Below are positions 8,811-16,789 of a DNA stretch of 23,711 nt, in pieces. The position numbers and the translations under genes were made by a program. Each line of letters starts with the position of its first letter. The first letter of the stretch is position 1. The DNA is from JAHHLP01 sp041609895 (lineage in GTDB: Bacteria > Bacteroidota > Rhodothermia > Rhodothermales > JABDKH01): NCBI GenBank assembly GCA_041609895.1, contig JBFIPX010000030.1:1-23711 (forward strand). Reading direction: 5' to 3'. The notes under the pieces are model-generated. The model had not been told where the DNA came from and ran no database searches. It saw only the letters and a program-made list of their open reading frames with translations.

Positions 8811-9587
8811 ATGTTGATCGACACGCACGTTCACATCTACCACGACCTGTTCGACGCGGACCGCCACGACGCGATTCAAAGAGCGTTCGATGCCGGTATT
8901 GAAAGGATGATCCTCCCGGCAATCGACGTCCCGTCGATTCACGCGGCCCTGGAGTTATGCGAACGGTACGTGGGGCTATTTGCAATGTCGGCGCTGCATC
9001 CTTCTGAAACCGGTTCGGCAACAGAGGAGGACTTTGACGAGGTCCGCGAACTGTGCCTCCATCCCAAGGTAGTTGCCGTCGGCGAAACGGGTCTGGACTA
9101 CTACTGGGACCGCAGCTTCGATGCGGCACAACACGCCTCCTTGCGACGCCACATTAGGCTCGCAATCGAAACGGACTTGCCGCTAGTGCTCCACAACCGC
9201 GAAGCGGGTGAGGACCTGGTGCGGATACTGAGAGAAGAGATCGACGCAGCGCATCCGGCGAAGCCGCTGCGGGGAGTTTTCCACTGCTTTGGCGGTCCAA
9301 CCGAACTTGTGGATGACGTGGCTGACCTTGGGTTTCACTACGGGATTGGAGGTACGGTCACGTTCAAGAATAGCGGCGTTGACAGGATCGCAGCAGATGT
9401 GTCTATGGACCGTGTTCTGCTCGAAACGGACGCGCCCTTTCTGGCTCCCGTTCCTCACCGGGGAAAGCGCAACGAACCTGCTTACCTGACTCTCGTGGTC
9501 GAGAAAATGGCCGAAGTCAGAGGTTTGTCGGTTGAAGAGGTAGCGCGGATCACGACGGAAAACGCCCAACGACTCTTCCGTATCTGA
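8811..9587 (+). CDS. tatD: TatD-family metal-dependent DNase/hydrolase
   Basis: 258 aa, the usual length for the family, from an ATG that opens straight into the family motif IDTHVHIY. The TIM-barrel metal ligands are all present: H6 and H8 in THVH, E92 in GETGLDYYWD, H128 in LHNREAGED, H158 in FHCFGG and D207 in LETDAPFLAP. TatD proteins are cytoplasmic Mg-dependent 3'-5' exonucleases linked to DNA repair and clean-up. The E. coli name comes from the tat operon, but the protein is not part of the translocase. This copy may correspond to TatD, YcfH or YjjV; the sequence does not separate these paralogues, so the symbol is used in the broad sense. It stands alone, converging on dnaK. Confidence 0.92.
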   Translation: MLIDTHVHIYHDLFDADRHDAIQRAFDAGIERMILPAIDVPSIHAALELCERYVGLFAMSALHPSETGSATEEDFDEVRELCLHPKVVAVGETGLDYYWDRSFDAAQHASLRRHIRLAIETDLPLVLHNREAGEDLVRILREEIDAAHPAKPLRGVFHCFGGPTELVDDVADLGFHYGIGGTVTFKNSGVDRIAADVSMDRVLLETDAPFLAPVPHRGKRNEPAYLTLVVEKMAEVRGLSVEEVARITTENAQRLFRI

Positions 9588-9698
9588 CCGGCGCTTGGTC
9601 CGCCAGACGGGTGAGGATGATGGGTGGCAGCGGAGAACGCGTTCTCTTCTCCATTGTCCACGTTTTCGGCCTTTGCCTGGGTTCGGCGCCGTTAGGCC

Positions 9699-9737
9699 AA
9701 AAAAAAGCAGGGGCTCCGCCACCCGGACGGAGCCCCC
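9699..9737 (-). terminator. Rho-independent terminator of dnaK
   Basis: A perfect 9-bp stem (GGGGCTCCG at 9710-9718 with CGGAGCCCC at 9728-9736) and a 9-base loop. On the minus strand it is followed by TGC and then eight T (complement of 9699-9706). It starts about 40 bases after the dnaK stop codon and is the clearest terminator in the window. The run of T lies only on the minus-strand side, so it should not efficiently stop tatD transcription from the other direction. Confidence 0.88.
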
Positions 9738-9776
9738 AATCTATGATTAACTGCCTCGCGGCAGGGTATGAGGGTG

Positions 9777-11693
9777 TCAGTTTGTTTCTTCGTCGTCCTC
9801 GACGACCTCGTAGTCGACGTCTCGAACCTCAGCCTCGGCCTCCGGTTCGTCGGCCGGCGCTCCGTCGCCGCCAGCCTCGGCCGCCGCGGCCTGCTGCGCT
9901 TGGTAAAGATCCTGGCTGGCTTCATTCCAGGCTTCGTTGAGCTGCTGCATCGAAGATTCGATCTCCGTCAGATTGCGCGTCTTGTGCGCTTCCTTGAGGC
10001 GTTCGAGGCTGCTCTCAATCTTTGCCTTCTTCTCGGCCGGGATCTTATCGCCATATTCCTCGAGGTTCTTCTCCGACGTAAAGATCAGCGAGTCGGCGGC
10101 GTTCACCTTGTCCACCTCCTCACGCTTCTTCTTGTCCTCGTCTGCATGCGACTTCGCATCAGCACGCATCTTGTCGATCTCGGCCTCCGTCAATCCACTT
10201 GATGCCTCGATGCGAATCGACTGCTCCTTGCCGGTAGCCTTATCCTTAGCCGAAACGTGCAAGATTCCGTTGGCGTCAATATCGAATGTCACTTCGATCT
10301 GCGGCATGCCGCGAGGTGCCGGCGGAATACCGTCAAGGTGAAACCGCCCAATCGTACGATTGTCGGACGCCATCGACCGGTCTCCTTGCAGCACGTGAAT
10401 CTCGACCGACGGCTGGTTGTCCGATGCCGTCGAGAACACCTCGCTCTTGCGGGTCGGGATCGTAGTGTTTGCAGGAATCAGTGTGGTCGATACACCGCCA
10501 AGCGTCTCGATTCCGAGGTTCAGCGGCGTAACGTCCAGAAGCAAGACGTCCGAGACGTCGCCGGAAAGGACGCCACCCTGGATGGCGGCGCCGACGGCCA
10601 CGACCTCGTCCGGATTGACAGACCGATTCGGCTTCTTGCCGAAGAACTCCTCGACAACTTTTTGAACTGCCGGAATACGCGTCGACCCACCGACAAGAAT
10701 CACCTCGTGTATGTCGGACTTTTGGTAGCCGGCATCCGTCAGAGCCTTCTCCATCGGCGGGATCGTTCGGTCGATCAGATCATGCACCAGTTGTTCAAAC
10801 TTCGCACGCGTTATGTCGAGCGTCAGGTGCTTGGGTCCGTCTTGCGTGGCCGTGATGAACGGCAGATTGACTGTTGTTTGCGTCGAACTCGACAACTCGA
10901 TCTTCGCCTTCTCCGCAGCTTCCTTCAGACGCTGCAATGCCATCGGGTCGTTACGTAGATCGATGCCTTCATCCTTCTTGAATTCGTCCGCGATAAAATT
11001 AATCACGCGCTGATCGAAGTCATCGCCACCGAGGTGCGTATCACCGTTAGTTGACTTCACCTCGAACACACCTTCTCCAAGATCGAGTATCGAGATATCG
11101 TAGGTACCACCACCAAGGTCAAAGACAGCGATGGTCGACTCGGTATCCTTTTTGTCGAGACCGTATGCGAGGGCGGCAGCCGTCGGCTCGTTGATGATCC
11201 GACGAACCTTCAAGCCCGCGATCTCGCCGGCCTCCTTTGTAGCAGTACGTTGGGCATCGTTGAAATAGGCAGGTACTGTGATAACCGCCTCGTGTACCTT
11301 TTCGCTGAGGTAATCTTCCGCCGTCTGCTTCAACTTCTGAAGGATCATCGCGGAGATCTCTTGTGGCGTGTACACGCGATCCGTGATGTCGACTCTAGCC
11401 GTATTGTTCTCGCCGGCCACGACGCTATACGGCACGGTCTTCATCTCCTCGGTCACCTCATCGAACCGGCGGCCCATGAAACGCTTGATCGAGAAGATGG
11501 TGTTTTGAGGATTGGTGATTGCCTGACGTTTTGCAGGCGCGCCCACCAGTCGCTCTCCATCCTTCTTAAAGGCCACCACGGACGGGGTGGTTCGTGCACC
11601 TTCTGCGTTGTTGATTACGATGGGCTCTCCGCCCTCCATGACCGCAACGACCGAGTTCGTCGTTCCAAGGTCAATACCGATGATCTTGCTCAT
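9777..11693 (-). CDS. dnaK: Chaperone protein DnaK (Hsp70)
   Basis: 638 aa from the ATG at 11693, matching the usual length for DnaK; frame extensions upstream to 11951 are non-coding. The start MSKIIGIDLGTTNSVVAVMEGG is the canonical ATPase-domain phosphate-binding loop. Other landmarks are NEPTAAALAYGLDKK, AVFDLGGGTYDISILDLG, VILVGGSTRIPAVQ, then the substrate-binding domain (DVTPLNLGIETLGGV) and the helical lid. The C-terminus is acidic (RDVDYEVVEDDEETN), the typical DnaJ/substrate tail. It is a cytoplasmic ATP-driven folding chaperone that works with DnaJ and GrpE. Neither gene is adjacent, so dnaK appears to be a single-gene unit with its own terminator. I found no CIRCE operator in the leader. 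Confidence 0.98.
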   Translation of the reverse strand: MSKIIGIDLGTTNSVVAVMEGGEPIVINNAEGARTTPSVVAFKKDGERLVGAPAKRQAITNPQNTIFSIKRFMGRRFDEVTEEMKTVPYSVVAGENNTARVDITDRVYTPQEISAMILQKLKQTAEDYLSEKVHEAVITVPAYFNDAQRTATKEAGEIAGLKVRRIINEPTAAALAYGLDKKDTESTIAVFDLGGGTYDISILDLGEGVFEVKSTNGDTHLGGDDFDQRVINFIADEFKKDEGIDLRNDPMALQRLKEAAEKAKIELSSSTQTTVNLPFITATQDGPKHLTLDITRAKFEQLVHDLIDRTIPPMEKALTDAGYQKSDIHEVILVGGSTRIPAVQKVVEEFFGKKPNRSVNPDEVVAVGAAIQGGVLSGDVSDVLLLDVTPLNLGIETLGGVSTTLIPANTTIPTRKSEVFSTASDNQPSVEIHVLQGDRSMASDNRTIGRFHLDGIPPAPRGMPQIEVTFDIDANGILHVSAKDKATGKEQSIRIEASSGLTEAEIDKMRADAKSHADEDKKKREEVDKVNAADSLIFTSEKNLEEYGDKIPAEKKAKIESSLERLKEAHKTRNLTEIESSMQQLNEAWNEASQDLYQAQQAAAAEAGGDGAPADEPEAEAEVRDVDYEVVEDDEETN

Positions 11694-11894
11694 AATCGGA
11701 AACTGTATTACTGATGCTTTATGATCGTCTTGTTGTCGATGAAAGCCGTCCCTGAGGTGGCAGCTCCTATAATCAATTTCCGAGGGATCAATAACAGTGC
11801 CACTCTGCGGAAGCAGACAACATGACACCCTATCGACTCCGATGCGGCCCTTAAGGACGTTTTGGCCGACATTCAGGGCGGCCCCCCCAAGAAA

Positions 11895-11913
11895 GTCTGC
11901 AAACATTGCAGAC
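11895..11913. repeat. Perfect inverted repeat upstream of pgsA
   Basis: GTCTGCAA and TTGCAGAC form 8-bp perfect arms around a 3-base centre (ACA). It lies about 20 bases upstream of the TATATTTG element, a position suited to a DNA-bound regulator. A related shorter repeat with the same half-site is at 11804-11817, nearer dnaK. Confidence 0.5.
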
Positions 11914-11935
11914 CCGCCGGTAGCGTCTTTACACC

Positions 11936-11943
11936 TATATTTG
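11936..11943 (+). promoter_or_regulatory. Candidate -7 promoter element of the pgsA operon
   Basis: TATATTTG fits the TAnnTTTG -7 element known for Bacteroidota primary sigma factors and lies 25 bases before the pgsA ATG. A matching TTG -33 element at the usual 19-20 base spacing is not seen, so the call rests on the -7 match and position. Confidence 0.4.
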
Positions 11944-11968
11944 CCTACCACCCTTGGGCGCGCGGCGC

Positions 11969-12544
11969 ATGAAATACCTTCCCAACACGATCACCGTCAT
12001 CCGGATTCTGCTTACGCCCTTCGTGCTCTTCATGCTGATCAAAGGGACGACGGCGAGCTTGATCTGGGCATGGGTGCTATTCATTCTGGCAGCTATCTCA
12101 GATTACGTTGATGGAAAGCTGGCACGAACCCTCCAAGTGCCGTCGAGACTCGGCCAGTTCCTGGACCCATTGGCCGATAAGGTCCTTGTCATCGGTACTT
12201 TTGTTGTGCTTGCCTATCGCTACCCACATCTCGTACCGTGGTGGGTGGTTGGCGTGATAGCGCTGCGGGATGTGGGAGTGACGTGGTTGCGTAGCGCTAT
12301 GGAGTCGAAGGGAAGAACCCTTAAGACACTGAGCGTAGCCAAGGCGAAGACCGCGATCCAGCTGACCTTCCTAATCCTGACGCTGACGCTTTTGGTCGCG
12401 GCCAAACTGCCGGGACCGATAGGCAGTTTCGGGACGGATCTGCTCCACTCGTCTCTTCTCTACGTGTTAGCGATCGTAGTTGCACTCGTCACGGCAGCCA
12501 CCGGGGTCGTCTACGCCTTTAGTCATGAATACAAGCCTGCATGA
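11969..12544 (+). CDS. pgsA: CDP-diacylglycerol-glycerol-3-phosphate 3-phosphatidyltransferase
   Basis: 191 aa from the ATG at 11969, chosen because MKYLPNTITVIRILLTPF is the family start; a TTG at 11954 would add five residues. The CDP-alcohol phosphotransferase signature is complete: D-x2-DG-x2-AR-x8-G-x3-D-x3-D, read as DYVDGKLAR followed by LGQFLDPLADK. Several hydrophobic helices follow, as expected for an inner-membrane enzyme. It makes phosphatidylglycerol phosphate, the committed step to phosphatidylglycerol and cardiolipin. Related CDP-alcohol transferases share the motif, but the length and N-terminus favour PgsA. The stop codon overlaps the pyrE start (ATGA at 12541), indicating translational coupling. 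Confidence 0.92.
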   Translation: MKYLPNTITVIRILLTPFVLFMLIKGTTASLIWAWVLFILAAISDYVDGKLARTLQVPSRLGQFLDPLADKVLVIGTFVVLAYRYPHLVPWWVVGVIALRDVGVTWLRSAMESKGRTLKTLSVAKAKTAIQLTFLILTLTLLVAAKLPGPIGSFGTDLLHSSLLYVLAIVVALVTAATGVVYAFSHEYKPA

Positions 12545-13212
12545 ACTCTGCTGCATCAGACAGTAGCCTCTCGCACCGACTTGCCCTCGAATTGATACGC
12601 ATCGGGTCGGTCGTTTTTTCTCCCGATGAGCCATTTACATGGGCGTCGGGAATTCGATCTCCGGTTTACTGCGATAACCGCCTGACGATGTCGCACCCGA
12701 GCGTAAGGCGCCTGATAGCTAAGGGTTTTGAAGACTTTCTTCGAGAGGAGGGTTTGAGACCAGACGTCGTCGTGGGGACGGCTACTGCCGGAATCCCGCA
12801 TGCCGCGTGGCTGGCTGAACGTCTCGAGCTCCCGATGGCATATGTGCGGTCGTCGAAGAAGGCCCACGGTCGTGAGAATAGAATCGAGGGAAAGGTTGTC
12901 CCGGGATCGCATGCGGTTGTTGTTGAAGATCTGGTTTCCACCGGCGGGTCTGCTTTAGACGCCGTCGTTGCCGTTCGGGAGGCCGGGGCCATTGTTAACG
13001 TGGTGCTCGCCATCTTTTCGTACAAGCTCCCGGGCTCGGATGCCGCGTTCGAGGAGGCCGGCGTTCGGCTTCTACCGCTTACCACATTCGGAACACTGGT
13101 TGACGTGGCATTGACAGAGGCAATCCTCCAGGACCAGACAGTGAGAGAGATGAAGTCTTGGCATGAGGAACTTGGAAGACAGTTATCCCAAAACATGACG
13201 GATCCCTCATGA
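12541..13212 (+). CDS. pyrE: Orotate phosphoribosyltransferase
   Basis: 223 aa. It joins orotate to PRPP to make orotidine monophosphate in pyrimidine synthesis. Visible features are FTWASGIRSPVYCDNR near residues 29-44 (orotate/PRPP contact region), VVVGTATAGIPHAAWLAERL, YVRSSKKAHGRENRIEG (catalytic loop lysines), and the PRPP-binding motif VVVEDLVSTGGSALDA near residues 123-138. The start overlaps the pgsA stop (ATGA) and the stop overlaps the cinA start (ATGA), so the three genes are translated as a coupled operon. The C-terminus beyond the core fold (KSWHEELGRQLSQNM) is a short helix. Nothing is missing. Confidence 0.95.
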   Translation: MNSAASDSSLSHRLALELIRIGSVVFSPDEPFTWASGIRSPVYCDNRLTMSHPSVRRLIAKGFEDFLREEGLRPDVVVGTATAGIPHAAWLAERLELPMAYVRSSKKAHGRENRIEGKVVPGSHAVVVEDLVSTGGSALDAVVAVREAGAIVNVVLAIFSYKLPGSDAAFEEAGVRLLPLTTFGTLVDVALTEAILQDQTVREMKSWHEELGRQLSQNMTDPS

Positions 13213-14486
13213 GAGCGTCAATCGTTTCTGTGGGTGACGAGCTTCTCATCGGGCAGGTCGTTAATACCAACGCTGCGTGGCTGGGAGAATTCCTTTCCGG
13301 ATTGGGGATCAATCCGGTGAGAATTACCGCCGTGGGGGACGTTGTCGACGAGATCACGGAGGAAATCCGCAACGCATTCCGAACTGTCGACGCGGTGGTG
13401 ATCACGGGCGGACTTGGTCCGACCCACGACGACGTCACGCGGGACGCGGTTGCTGACTTCTTTGGCGTTAAGCTTCGCTTTCACGAGAGCTGGTTTCGTC
13501 TCATCGAAAGACGCTTTTCGCGTCGAGGCATGTCGGTCCCTGAACGCAACCGGTCACAAGCTCTGGTTCCAGAAGGAGTTGAGATCTTGCCCAACGACCA
13601 GGGTACGGCTCCCGGTTTCTGGAGCCACTGGAAGGAGGGAGATGACGACAAGGTTCTTGTTGTTATGCCGGGCGTTCCGCTGGAGATGGAAGCTCAAATG
13701 CGTGATCATGTCGCGCCCCGGTTACTTCCGTTGGTTCGATCCCGAATTCGGCACGTCACACTTCGTACAGCAGGGATTGGAGAGTCTCACCTTCAAGAGA
13801 TCTTGACTCCCCTCGTGAGAAGACTGCCGGGTTCGATTAGGCTTGCCTATCTGCCATCCCTTTACGGTGTCCGTTTGCGAGTCAGCGAGGCGATCGGCAG
13901 AGAAGCGGGTGAAAATGGCGACTTCGAATCTACGGTCGGCGAGATCAGGAAGATGGCAGCCGACTACATTTACGGGGAAGGGGACGACACGCTGGGTGCG
14001 GTCGTAGGACGTATGCTCAAGGAGCGTGACCTTCTGCTGGGGACGGCGGAAAGTTGCACGGGCGGCTCGGTGTGCGATCGACTTACCGATGTGCCTGGGG
14101 CTTCTTCGTATGTAATCGGGGGAGTCATAGCTTACTGTAATGGCGTCAAGATCGATATGCTCGGAGTTGACCCCGAAATTCTGGAGCGCGACGGTGCCGT
14201 TAGCGAGGAGGTAGCGCGCCAGATGGCCGTTGGGGCGTTGCCGGTCACGGGCGCTGATGTGACTGTATCATCGACGGGAATCCTCGGACCCTCAGGCGGA
14301 ACGCGTGAGAAGCCGGTAGGGACCGTATGGATCGCGTGCGCTGCGGCAGGCAGGTCCGACACGCAATTGCTGCGCCTCGGACGCGATCGATTGAAGAACA
14401 AACGCCGCGCCACCGCCGCCGTGCTCAACATGATACGGCTGAAATTGAGGGAATGGTATCCGGCTCCTACGGGGATTGAATCGTGA
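13209..14486 (+). CDS. cinA: CinA-family protein with C-terminal NMN deamidase domain
   Basis: 425 aa, the full two-domain length. The N-terminal half is a MoCF-biosynthesis-like domain (SVGDELLIGQVVNTNAAWL at 7-25 and TGGLGPTHDD near 66-75). In CinA this domain, with the KH-like part after it, has been linked to ADP-ribose pyrophosphatase activity. The C-terminal domain (about 265-420) carries the nicotinamide-nucleotide amidase signature AESCTGG near 280-286, VIGGVIAYCNGVK, and SSTGILGPSGG followed by EKPVGTVW. It recycles NMN to nicotinic acid mononucleotide. The reading SSTGILGPSGG departs slightly from the more common TGIAGPGGG form. recA follows 187 bases downstream, an order also seen for cinA-recA in many bacteria. 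Confidence 0.95.
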   Translation: MRASIVSVGDELLIGQVVNTNAAWLGEFLSGLGINPVRITAVGDVVDEITEEIRNAFRTVDAVVITGGLGPTHDDVTRDAVADFFGVKLRFHESWFRLIERRFSRRGMSVPERNRSQALVPEGVEILPNDQGTAPGFWSHWKEGDDDKVLVVMPGVPLEMEAQMRDHVAPRLLPLVRSRIRHVTLRTAGIGESHLQEILTPLVRRLPGSIRLAYLPSLYGVRLRVSEAIGREAGENGDFESTVGEIRKMAADYIYGEGDDTLGAVVGRMLKERDLLLGTAESCTGGSVCDRLTDVPGASSYVIGGVIAYCNGVKIDMLGVDPEILERDGAVSEEVARQMAVGALPVTGADVTVSSTGILGPSGGTREKPVGTVWIACAAAGRSDTQLLRLGRDRLKNKRRATAAVLNMIRLKLREWYPAPTGIES

Positions 14487-14542
14487 AAAACAGGTCGAAA
14501 TCGGGGAAGATGTAGGAGAGAAGTTATATTATGTGTAAAATA

Positions 14543-14564
14543 TGTGTCATAGTAGCATGACACA
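14543..14564. promoter_or_regulatory. Perfect palindrome upstream of recA, candidate operator
   Basis: TGTGTCAT and ATGACACA are 8-bp perfect arms around AGTAGC. The site ends 4 bases before TTGACA (14568-14573), and a TAGCTTCG near-match to TAnnTTTG follows at 14585-14592 with a short spacer. The sequence matches none of the classical LexA boxes (GAAC-N4-GTTC, CTGT-N8-ACAG, GTTC-N7-GTTC). A TATGTGT direct repeat of its left part occurs at 14530-14536. It is a plausible SOS or other regulator site for recA; the regulator is unknown. Confidence 0.55.
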
Positions 14565-14673
14565 ACGTTGACACCCTGCAATCATAGCTTCGAAGTCAGC
14601 ACGCATTTGCCTGTGTCCAGCCCGTGGCGGTCCCATCAGGTTCCCACTTAATACAAACGGAGAACAGCACGAG

Positions 14674-15738
14674 ATGTCAGTCGATCCCGCAAAGCAAAAG
14701 GCACTTGATCTCGCCGTAAAGCAGATCGAAAAGAGTTTTGGCAAGGGCGCGATCATGCGTCTTGGTGACGCGCCGGCCGTCACCATAGATGCGATTCCGA
14801 CCGGTTCGCTGGCGCTGGATGCGGCGTTGGGAATCGGTGGTGTGCCCAGGGGGAGAGTGCTTGAAATATTCGGCCCCGAGTCGTCGGGTAAAACGACGCT
14901 TGCCACTCACATAATAGCAGAGGCGCAGAAGCTTGATGGAACGTGCGCATTCATTGATGCCGAGCATGCTTTCGACGCGAGTTATGCTGCGAAACTGGGT
15001 GTGGATACAGAGTCGCTGTTGGTTTCGCAACCCGATGCGGGTGAGCAGGCACTGAACATATGCGATACGCTCGTGCGAAGCGGAGCATTGGACGTGATCG
15101 TCATCGATTCAGTAGCCGCACTGGTGCCGCAAGCCGAGATCGAGGGGGACATGGGCGATAGCCACGTGGGCCTTCAGGCCAGATTGATGAGCCAAGCTCT
15201 TCGAAAGCTCACCGGGTCGATCAACCGTACCAAGACGTGTCTGATCTTCATCAACCAGATACGTGAAAAGATAGGCGTGATGTTTGGCAGCCCGGAAACG
15301 ACAACGGGGGGTCGAGCGCTCAAGTTCTACTCGTCCGTCAGACTGGACATCCGGCGTATCGGCGCGATAAAGGACGGGTTGGAAGTGGTCGGAAACCGCA
15401 CTCGGGTCAAAGTGGTGAAAAACAAGGTTGCCCCGCCGTTCAAGAATGCCGAGTTCGACATCATCTACGGTGAAGGTATTTCGTCGCTCGGGGAGCTCGT
15501 CGACCTTGCCGTTGAACATGAGATCCTCCAGAAGAGTGGATCCTGGTACGCATACGGAGACATTAAGGTGGGTCAAGGCCGGGATGCCGCGAAGCAGTGG
15601 TTGCGCGACAATGACAAGATGCATGCCGAGGTGAAGATGCGCGTGAAGCAGACGCTCGGTATGGGCCCAGCAGAACAGGTAGACCCCCCGGTCGAGAAGA
15701 AGGCGACGAACGGGAAGTTGGCGGAGGCTAGTTCCTAG
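14674..15738 (+). CDS. recA: Recombinase RecA
   Basis: 354 aa, normal length. The ATP site is GPESSGKTT (Walker A lysine K73). Other signatures are LIVSQPDAGEQAL-like VSQPDAGEQALNI, VIVIDSVAALVPQAEIEG (Walker B region), and LIFINQIREKIGVMFG with the following PETTTGGRALKFYSS (L2 loop and DNA binding). The C-terminal domain ends in a charged, lysine-rich tail. It forms ATP-dependent filaments on single-stranded DNA for strand exchange and triggers LexA-type autocleavage where such repressors exist. The gene has its own 187-base leader after cinA, with a palindrome suited to damage-dependent control. The next gene begins 7 bases after the stop. Confidence 0.99.
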   Translation: MSVDPAKQKALDLAVKQIEKSFGKGAIMRLGDAPAVTIDAIPTGSLALDAALGIGGVPRGRVLEIFGPESSGKTTLATHIIAEAQKLDGTCAFIDAEHAFDASYAAKLGVDTESLLVSQPDAGEQALNICDTLVRSGALDVIVIDSVAALVPQAEIEGDMGDSHVGLQARLMSQALRKLTGSINRTKTCLIFINQIREKIGVMFGSPETTTGGRALKFYSSVRLDIRRIGAIKDGLEVVGNRTRVKVVKNKVAPPFKNAEFDIIYGEGISSLGELVDLAVEHEILQKSGSWYAYGDIKVGQGRDAAKQWLRDNDKMHAEVKMRVKQTLGMGPAEQVDPPVEKKATNGKLAEASS

Positions 15739-15745
15739 GCTAGCG

Positions 15746-16789
15746 GTGACATCCCGTAGCATCGGCGTAGCGCTCGCTACCGTTTTCGGTCTCACGGCGG
15801 GCAATGCCTTTGCTCAAACCCTGTCACACGACCGAACGGCCGGGCATGTCAACCTGACCGATAGTTTGCGACCTCTCTGCGCTATCGGCCGGTCACCTGC
15901 TGTGGGCCGAGGGTTTCGTCCGAAGCAGCGTGCCCAAGTTGGGCGCGAATCGATGGGCGGCGGTCCAATGCGTGCCGGCCGCATCCAGCAGGCTCAAGGT
16001 TGTCGATGCTGGGCTGGAGGACATTGGGAACTCACACTCGATGTTGCCCCCGCGCTGCCTACCCGTCTTCATGATCACCGCGATGTGGGGGCGTCGACGG
16101 CACAGTGGACACATCCCGTAAATCCGCAGCGGTCGGGGCTTCGATACCGGCCGGCCAAGTCCGCACCCGGCATCCTCGTGCGCCGCGGCTCATCGGCCGA
16201 CGAAGAGCTTCTGAAAGCAATCTACGGGCTCGGCCGACCCTTCGACAATGTGATGATTGCCGCCGATCACAGTGCGTGGCCGCTCTTTGTTGGTGCGGTA
16301 CCGATCGCTTGGGTGCTTGCTGCTGTTGATAGAGATCGAGCGGTCGTTCGTACTGCGCTTGGCATCGCGATGTCGGAGGGCGTAGCGGCCGCGGCGACCA
16401 TCGGGCTCAAACGATTGGTGGCGCGACCGAGACCATACACCGCGGTGACATCGATCGTCGCCAGGTCGGCAGTCCACCGCGATGGCAGGGCACGGGATCC
16501 TCATTCGTTTCCGTCCGGGCACGCGGCGTTGAGTTTCTCACTCGCCACGGCTGTCGCGCTGGAAAGCCAACGTTGGTATATCACAGTACCCGTCTTCGGG
16601 TGGGCCTCTGCTGTTTCTGTCAGCCGGGTGTGGCTTGGGGTTCACTATCCGACGGACGTGCTGGCGGGTGCAATCCTAGGAGGGGCAACGGCGATCGGAA
16701 TGCACGCTCTCGCGAGGTCGCTAATTGGAGACGAAGGTGATAACGGCGTGGGCACACTGCACATGACCTTTGTTCGTTTAGGCTTTTAA
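15746..16789 (+). CDS. PAP2-family phosphatase, exported, with abnormal linker
   Basis: 347 aa from a GTG at 15746, just after recA; it opens into a signal peptide (MTSRSIGVALATVFGLTAGNAFAQ). The phosphatidic acid phosphatase type 2 domain covers about residues 150-335. All three motifs are intact: K-x6-RP in KRLVARPRP, PSGH in SFPSGHAALSF, and SR-x5-H-x3-D in SRVWLGVHYPTD, with hydrophobic helices between. Such proteins remove phosphate from lipid phosphates such as phosphatidylglycerol phosphate or undecaprenyl pyrophosphate at the periplasmic side. Residues about 45-125 are odd: rich in Arg, Gly, Gln and Trp, while the +1 frame is open there (15858-16118) and looks more codon-like. Two compensating frameshifts are possible. 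The gene may still work because signal and catalytic domain are in one frame. Confidence 0.8.
   Translation: MTSRSIGVALATVFGLTAGNAFAQTLSHDRTAGHVNLTDSLRPLCAIGRSPAVGRGFRPKQRAQVGRESMGGGPMRAGRIQQAQGCRCWAGGHWELTLDVAPALPTRLHDHRDVGASTAQWTHPVNPQRSGLRYRPAKSAPGILVRRGSSADEELLKAIYGLGRPFDNVMIAADHSAWPLFVGAVPIAWVLAAVDRDRAVVRTALGIAMSEGVAAAATIGLKRLVARPRPYTAVTSIVARSAVHRDGRARDPHSFPSGHAALSFSLATAVALESQRWYITVPVFGWASAVSVSRVWLGVHYPTDVLAGAILGGATAIGMHALARSLIGDEGDNGVGTLHMTFVRLGF

Larger units (their letters stand above)
11694..11968. promoter_or_regulatory. Divergent dnaK/pgsA control region
   Basis: These 275 bases serve both dnaK (minus) and the pgsA-pyrE-cinA operon (plus). The region has two inverted repeats sharing the half-site TCTGC/GCAGA (11804-11817 and 11895-11913) and a TATATTTG element close to pgsA. 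On the minus strand TTGTCT then TGTTAT, 18 bases apart, is a weak candidate dnaK promoter. I found no CIRCE repeat and no good sigma-32 consensus. Confidence 0.5.

Noticed and set aside
9611..9940. Plus-strand ORF after tatD
   Set aside because: It runs through the dnaK terminator and the antisense of dnaK; Arg/Pro-rich and not protein-like.
10257..10958. Plus-strand ORF of 233 codons opposite dnaK
   Set aside because: It is Arg-rich and antisense to a canonical DnaK; such long antisense frames are common in GC-rich coding DNA.
11694..11968. CIRCE or sigma-32 control of dnaK
   Set aside because: Neither the TTAGCACTC-N9-GAGTGCTAA repeat nor a good CTTGAA/CCCCAT pair is present.
15109..15804. 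Minus-strand ORF of 231 codons across the recA 3' end
   Set aside because: It is a shadow of recA; its peptide shows no domain and recA is unmistakable on the other strand.
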